A DNA stretch of 64,000 nucleotides from Paracoccaceae bacterium (GTDB lineage: Bacteria > Pseudomonadota > Alphaproteobacteria > Rhodobacterales > Rhodobacteraceae): positions 29,674 to 93,673 of the forward strand of contig JALUYI010000006.1 in the NCBI GenBank assembly GCA_027013095.1, read 5' to 3'. A model generated the notes under the pieces. The model did no database searches, was not told the DNA's origin, and worked only from the letters and a program-made list of their open reading frames with translations. Of this stretch, positions 60,389-64,000 are shown one piece after another (position 1 is the first letter of the stretch; every line of letters starts with the position of its first letter). Position numbers and translations under genes: made by a program.

Positions 60389-60659
60389 ATTAACACATTC
60401 AGTTTCTTTAATGCACCATGAATCTGAATATCGCTTGCGACAAGACGGTGCAGTGGATTCTGCGCGCTGGCGCGAGGGCGTTTGGTTGCTCTGGCGCGAC
60501 TCGCCTTCGGCATGTTATAAGTCGCAGTAATGACGCACCCCCAAGGCCCGGCAAGGGCAGCGGGAAAGAGCTGCGCGACGCGATGATCTTGTGTATTCCA
60601 CCCTGACCCCGGAGTGTCCGGGCGCCGGGATGCAGAGTGCCTCAGGGAGACGAGCGATT

Positions 60660-61718
60660 ATGTTTGACGGCATCAGCGACGCCAATCTGGTGTTTATCGT
60701 GGGCCTGTTCGGTGGCATTCTGCTGGGGCTGGCCGCACGCCTTGGACGGTTCTGCACGCTTGGTGCGATCGAGGACGTTCTCTATGCCGAGAGCGATACG
60801 CGCATAAGGATGTGGGGTATCGCCATCGGCATTGCGGTGACCGGCAGCTTTATTCTGATCGGCACGGGGCATCTGGATGTCACCAATACGATTTACCTTG
60901 CAGGTGGCTTTAATCCGCTGGCTCACGTTGTTGGCGGCCTGATGTTTGGCTATGGCATGGCCTTGGCGGGAAACTGCGGCTATGGGGCGCTGGCGCGGTT
61001 TGGTGGCGGCGATTTGCGAGCTTTTGTTATCGTTCTGGTGATGGGAATTACGGCTCTTGCCACGGCATCCGGCCCATTGGCGCGGCTGCGGGTGCTGTTG
61101 TTCCCGCCCGACCTCATGGCCTTGGACCGAGCGCCTGGAATTGCGCAAACGCTGGACGCGGTGACAGGTTTTGGGGTTGCCAGAATCGGTGTCTTTCTCG
61201 GTGTTCTCGTTCTGGCGGTGTCCCTTGGCTCGCGCCGCTTTCTGGAAAAGCCGTCGGCGGCGATCTGGGCAGTCGTGGTCGGGGTGGCGGTTGTGTCGGG
61301 CTGGGCGGGAACCGATTGGGTTGCCCAAAACGGGTTTGACGCAACGCGCACGGTTTCCCACACATTTGCAGCCCCTGTGGGGCGGACCATTCTCTATATC
61401 CTGACGTCCAGCGGCAGCAGTCTGAATTTTGCGGTGGGCTCGGTCTTTGGCGTGATCGCTGGCGCGGCCATTGGCAGTCTGATCAAGGGGCATTTTCGCT
61501 GGGAGGCCTGCGAAGACCCGCGCGAATTGCGGCGGCAGATTTCAGGTGCAATGCTGATGGGGGTCGGCGCCGTTGTTGCCCTTGGCTGCACTATAGGGCA
61601 GGGGATCTCGGCGTTTTCGCTGCTGGCATTCAGCGCGCCGATCACCATGGCTGCAATCTTTCTGGGGGCGGCCATCGGTCTGAAACAGTTGATTTCGGGT
61701 TTCGCCCTGCGCGCGTGA
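60660..61718 (+). CDS. YeeE/YedE-type sulfur-compound transporter (second copy)
   Basis: A 352-residue paralogue of the protein at 59252, with GRFCTLGAIEDVL, AGNCGYGAL and GCTIGQGISAFS. ATG 60660 after AGGGAGACGAG is chosen; the frame is open 69 bases further up. The two transporters are divergent with 271 bases between them and no gene there. Together they suggest import of thiosulfate, persulfide or a related ion. Confidence 0.85.
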   Translation: MFDGISDANLVFIVGLFGGILLGLAARLGRFCTLGAIEDVLYAESDTRIRMWGIAIGIAVTGSFILIGTGHLDVTNTIYLAGGFNPLAHVVGGLMFGYGMALAGNCGYGALARFGGGDLRAFVIVLVMGITALATASGPLARLRVLLFPPDLMALDRAPGIAQTLDAVTGFGVARIGVFLGVLVLAVSLGSRRFLEKPSAAIWAVVVGVAVVSGWAGTDWVAQNGFDATRTVSHTFAAPVGRTILYILTSSGSSLNFAVGSVFGVIAGAAIGSLIKGHFRWEACEDPRELRRQISGAMLMGVGAVVALGCTIGQGISAFSLLAFSAPITMAAIFLGAAIGLKQLISGFALRA

Positions 61719-61735
61719 GGAATCAGTTGCTGCGG

Positions 61736-62089
61736 TCAGTCCTTTTTTGGCTTGCAGTAAAGCTCGTAGACAACCTCAAGCACCTTTTTCGGCCGATCGT
61801 CAGTCAGGCTGTAATAGGTCGCTTTTCCCTCGCGTCGCGGCCGGACCAGCCCTTCAAAACGCAGGCGCGACAATTGCTGAGACACCGCTGCCTGACGTGC
61901 GTGCAACAGGCGTTCAAGCTCGGTCACCGATTTTTCCCCGGAAACCAGATGGCACAGGATCATCAGCCGGCCTTCGTGGCTGATCGCTTTTAGAAGGTTT
62001 GACGCCTCATACGCGTTGTCCATAATCTGGTCGAGTTCCGCGTCGGTAAAGTCGTCTCTGATGACCGGCAGTGCCATGATTGGTTCCAA
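61736..62089 (-). CDS. soxR: SoxR, ArsR family repressor of sox genes
   Basis: A 117-residue winged-helix repressor with LLKAISHEGRLMILCHLVSGE, AAVSQQLSRLR and VYELYCKPKKD. Cys C46 and C112 match the thiol-sensor pair of SoxR/SqrR. The next genes are soxS (same strand) and soxVW (divergent), exactly the Paracoccus pantotrophus order, so it is the sox regulator rather than the superoxide SoxR. An ATG 12 bases downstream is another possible start. Confidence 0.88.
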   Translation of the reverse strand: MEPIMALPVIRDDFTDAELDQIMDNAYEASNLLKAISHEGRLMILCHLVSGEKSVTELERLLHARQAAVSQQLSRLRFEGLVRPRREGKATYYSLTDDRPKKVLEVVYELYCKPKKD

Positions 62090-62245
62090 TTTCCTGTGGT
62101 TTATTCGGTCTGTCCGCGAGCGGTCAGGATACTAGATCTGACGGGATTGTCACTCGGATTGCAATTTCGTGTTGCTCCTCTTCCGCGCGCGCCGCGCCAC
62201 ACCTTGCGCCGTGTTTCGCGATGGTGGCGGGTATTTCCCATTGCC

Positions 62246-62614
62246 CTACTCACCCTTGTAATCCGTTGTCTTGACAAGGATCTTGTCCAACAGCCCCCAA
62301 AAGAAATCCTCACCGGGATAACCCTCGACCCGGCCCAGTTCCTTGCCGTTCTGAACGACGATAAATGTGGGCGTATAGTGAACCGGCGCCGACAGATGCA
62401 GGCCCTTGCGCGAGCCGGTATCAATATCGATCCGGTGCAGTGGCGCAAACTTTCCTTCGCTGGTCTTTGGATAGACCGGGGCGATTGCTGCGTTCCATTT
62501 CGCGCACCAGACACAGCCGACCTGTTCAAACATCAGCAATTCGGTCGCCGAGGCTAGCGAGACCGACACCGACAAAAACATCCCGGTCAGTGCAGAAATC
62601 AAGAACGCTTGCAT
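62246..62614 (-). CDS. soxS: SoxS, periplasmic thioredoxin
   Basis: A 122-residue secreted thioredoxin-like protein with signal peptide (cut near ASATE) and active site FEQVGCVWCAKWN. In Paracoccus SoxS reactivates the SoxYZ carrier by reducing its cysteine. It is divergent from soxV, with a candidate repressor site between. The 156 bases between soxS and soxR hold no gene. Confidence 0.88.
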   Translation of the reverse strand: MQAFLISALTGMFLSVSVSLASATELLMFEQVGCVWCAKWNAAIAPVYPKTSEGKFAPLHRIDIDTGSRKGLHLSAPVHYTPTFIVVQNGKELGRVEGYPGEDFFWGLLDKILVKTTDYKGE

Positions 62615-62649
62615 TTTGCCCTCATCTGACGTTTGGTGTTGTGAAACAC

Positions 62650-62671
62650 ATTATTTGAATATGTGAATAAT
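62650..62671. promoter_or_regulatory. Candidate SoxR operator between soxS and soxV
   Basis: A perfect inverted repeat ATTATT-N10-AATAAT that shares TATTxGAAxxxxTGAATA with the repeat at 58729. It lies in the 72-base gap between divergent soxS and soxV, 15 bases before the soxV start, and would block both promoters. Confidence 0.65.
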
Positions 62672-62686
62672 ACAAGGGAGGGGTGC

Positions 62687-63427
62687 ATGATTGACGTAAC
62701 CGTGATCGGCGCGGCGATTGCCGGGCTGCTGTCGTTCCTGTCGCCGTGCATCCTGCCCATCGTTCCCTTTTACCTCAGCTATATGGCCGGGGTCAGCATC
62801 AATCAGGTCGAGGCCGACGGCACCCTGACTGCCGGCGTGCGGCTGCGGGCAGTGCTGTCGGCACTGTTTTTTGCCGCCGGAGTCATCACGATTTTCATGG
62901 CCCTGGGCGCCACCGCCAGCGCCTTTGGCAACCTTATGCGCGACTGGTTTGGGGTTCTGAGATGGCTGGCCGCGGCAATCATTCTGATCATGGGTCTGCA
63001 TTTTCTCGGCGTCATCCGGATCGGACTGCTCTATCGGCAATTCCGAGCCGAGCCGGGAGATTCATCAAACCTCGGGTTCGTCGGGGCCTACGTGATTGGT
63101 CTTGCGTTTGCCTTTGGCTGGACCCCTTGCGTCGGGCCGGTTCTGGCCGCGATCCTGTTTACCGCTGCCAGCACCGAATCAGCGACCCACGGGGCGTTGT
63201 TACTGTTGTCCTATGGGATCGGCATGACCGCGCCGTTCATTCTGGCTGCCTTGTTCGTCGGCCCGTTCATCCGCTGGATGCAGCGCTTTCGCAAACACCT
63301 GGCCGTTGTCGAAAAAGTTATGGGCCTGTTTCTGGTGATTTTCGCGCTTTTGATTGCGACCAGCACGATAAATTACATCGCCCAGTGGCTGCTGAATCTC
63401 GCCCCGAATTTCTGGCTGCTCCAATAG
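62687..63427 (+). CDS. soxV: SoxV, CcdA-type membrane thiol reductase
   Basis: A 246-residue membrane protein with six spans and the CcdA cysteines in SFLSPCILPIVP and WTPCVGPVLAA. It brings electrons from cytoplasmic thioredoxin to the periplasmic SoxW/SoxS. GGGAGGGGTGC precedes ATG 62687, which replaces a start 24 bases upstream. Confidence 0.92.
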   Translation: MIDVTVIGAAIAGLLSFLSPCILPIVPFYLSYMAGVSINQVEADGTLTAGVRLRAVLSALFFAAGVITIFMALGATASAFGNLMRDWFGVLRWLAAAIILIMGLHFLGVIRIGLLYRQFRAEPGDSSNLGFVGAYVIGLAFAFGWTPCVGPVLAAILFTAASTESATHGALLLLSYGIGMTAPFILAALFVGPFIRWMQRFRKHLAVVEKVMGLFLVIFALLIATSTINYIAQWLLNLAPNFWLLQ

Positions 63428-63443
63428 AAAGGGAGGTTTCCTT

Positions 63444-63941
63444 ATGCGCCTGCTTGTTTCAACCTTGATGATACTTTTCGTTGCCAGCATGGGCTGGGCC
63501 GCTGAGTTGGGCGATGACGGCCTGCACAAGACCGTCTGGATGCGCAATACGTTCAAGGACATGCGCGAGGATCTGGCCTCGGCCAACGCCGAGGGCAAGC
63601 GCCTGATGATTCTGGTGGAACAGCGGGGTTGCATCTATTGCAACAAGATGCATGAAGAGGTGTTTCCCGTGCCTGATATCCGGCAATATATCATCGACCA
63701 TTATTTTGTTGTTCAGCTGAACATGTTCGGAGATCTGCCGGTCACCGATTTCGACGGCCAGACGTTGCCGGAAAAACAGATGGCGCGAAAGTGGCGTTTG
63801 ATGTTTACCCCTACGCTTATCTTTCTGCCCGAGCATGTCCCGGCGGGCAAAACCGTGCCTGAGGCCGCCGTTACGATTAAGCAACCTGATGTCTGGAAAT
63901 TTGGATCTGGCGTGATCACGCATCCTGGCATTCCCATTTGA
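63444..63941 (+). pseudogene. soxW: SoxW thioredoxin with replaced C-terminus
   Basis: Periplasmic thioredoxin with signal peptide (cut near WAAEL), active site EQRGCIYCNKMHEEVF (C63, C66) and cis-Pro region FTPTLIFLPE. Up to about residue 143 (PEAAV) it follows SoxW, but the family then normally continues for 40-50 residues with a GAFGK-type segment and a helix. Here it ends in an unrelated 22-residue tail. The right part overlaps a minus-strand transposase end, so a mobile element has probably cut the gene. The fold core is intact and some activity may remain. Confidence 0.75.
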
Positions 63942-64000
63942 TGTAGGCCTTGTTGTCGACGGCCCAGCGTTCGTCGATCTCGACCAGCACGGCGCTGACG
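63916..64000 (-). mobile_element. IS256-family transposase C-terminus (runs off the window edge)
   Basis: On the minus strand an open frame enters at the right edge and reads VSAVLVEIDERWAVDNKAY, then IKWECQDA before the stop at 63916-63918. This resembles the last residues of IS256/mutator-type transposases of Rhodobacterales. The element end would be expected about 40 bases beyond the stop, which is where soxW leaves its family sequence (near 63873). Confidence 0.55.

Noticed and set aside
61736..62089. SoxR as the superoxide-sensing [2Fe-2S] MerR protein
   Set aside because: The protein is an ArsR-type winged helix with a two-Cys thiol site and lies by soxS/soxV of sulfur oxidation; the shared name is a coincidence.

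Overview
The window looks like a chromosomal segment of an alphaproteobacterium of the Rhodobacterales (Roseobacter-type). The evidence is the TRAP and spermidine/putrescine-type transporters, an NDUFS4-like complex I accessory gene, the dacC-tmk-holB-tatD-PhnP-like housekeeping run, and a soxRSVW head arranged as in Paracoccus. It combines a reverse-dissimilatory sulfite reductase (rDsr) locus with the start of a Sox locus, so the host is probably a sulfur oxidiser. All assignments were made by reading translations and DNA by eye; no database search was run.

Layout. 1-3.4 kb: TRAP transporter (dctQ, and dctM with a long coiled-coil-like tail). 3.7-5.8 kb: NDUFS4-like gene, tRNA-Arg(TCT), family 25 glycosyltransferase and a tyrosine phosphatase. 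6.0-10.9 kb: potABCD-like polyamine transporter. 10.9-17.8 kb: minus-strand housekeeping genes (AEC transporter, PhnP-like hydrolase, tatD, holB, tmk, dacC, SPOR lipoprotein, ybiI). 18.0-20.5 kb: a scrapyard of an IS21 fragment, a collapsed siphophage tail module and a higBA toxin-antitoxin pair.

20.9-36.3 kb: a GC-rich accessory island that I consider the most interesting part. One MerR-type regulator with a three-cysteine metal site lies among six mer-type operator/promoters (TTGAC -35, dyad GTA..TAC, 19-bp spacing). These sit before glutamate dehydrogenase/patatin, cyclopropane-fatty-acid synthase, a glutathione-reductase-like flavoenzyme, a TlpA-like redoxin plus a CxxC membrane protein, a periplasmic module (two Cox11-like CxC proteins, a cytochrome c and a DUF3105-TlpA fusion), and a mer operon (MerT-like, degenerate merP, three small CC-pair membrane proteins, merA, ccdA). 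I infer an extended mercury or thiophilic-metal regulon that couples Hg(II) reduction to periplasmic thiol and electron transfer. The island ends at an integrase stub fused onto a 5'-truncated glyoxalase-superfamily gene (36.3-36.9 kb).

36.9-41.5 kb: a LysR regulator, a quinone-oxidoreductase-like dehydrogenase, a DUF4386 membrane protein, an alpha/beta hydrolase, an IS3 orfA stub and tRNA-Arg(CCT). 41.6-44.4 kb (minus): siroheme synthase, two small unknown genes and a TauD-like dioxygenase. 44.7-57.8 kb: dsrABEFHCMKLJOP, a TrpD-like gene and dsrN. 57.9-61.7 kb: tusA, dsrE2, an SqrR/BigR-type ArsR repressor and two YeeE/YedE sulfur-compound transporters. 61.7-63.9 kb: soxR, soxS, soxV and a soxW whose 3' end seems to be cut by an IS256-type element running off the right edge. 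Sulfur would reach TusA/DsrEFH and DsrC from stored or imported persulfide. DsrC-trisulfide would be made and turned over by DsrMKJOP and DsrL, and DsrAB (siroheme from cysG, amidated by DsrN) would release sulfite. The Sox proteins would begin thiosulfate oxidation.
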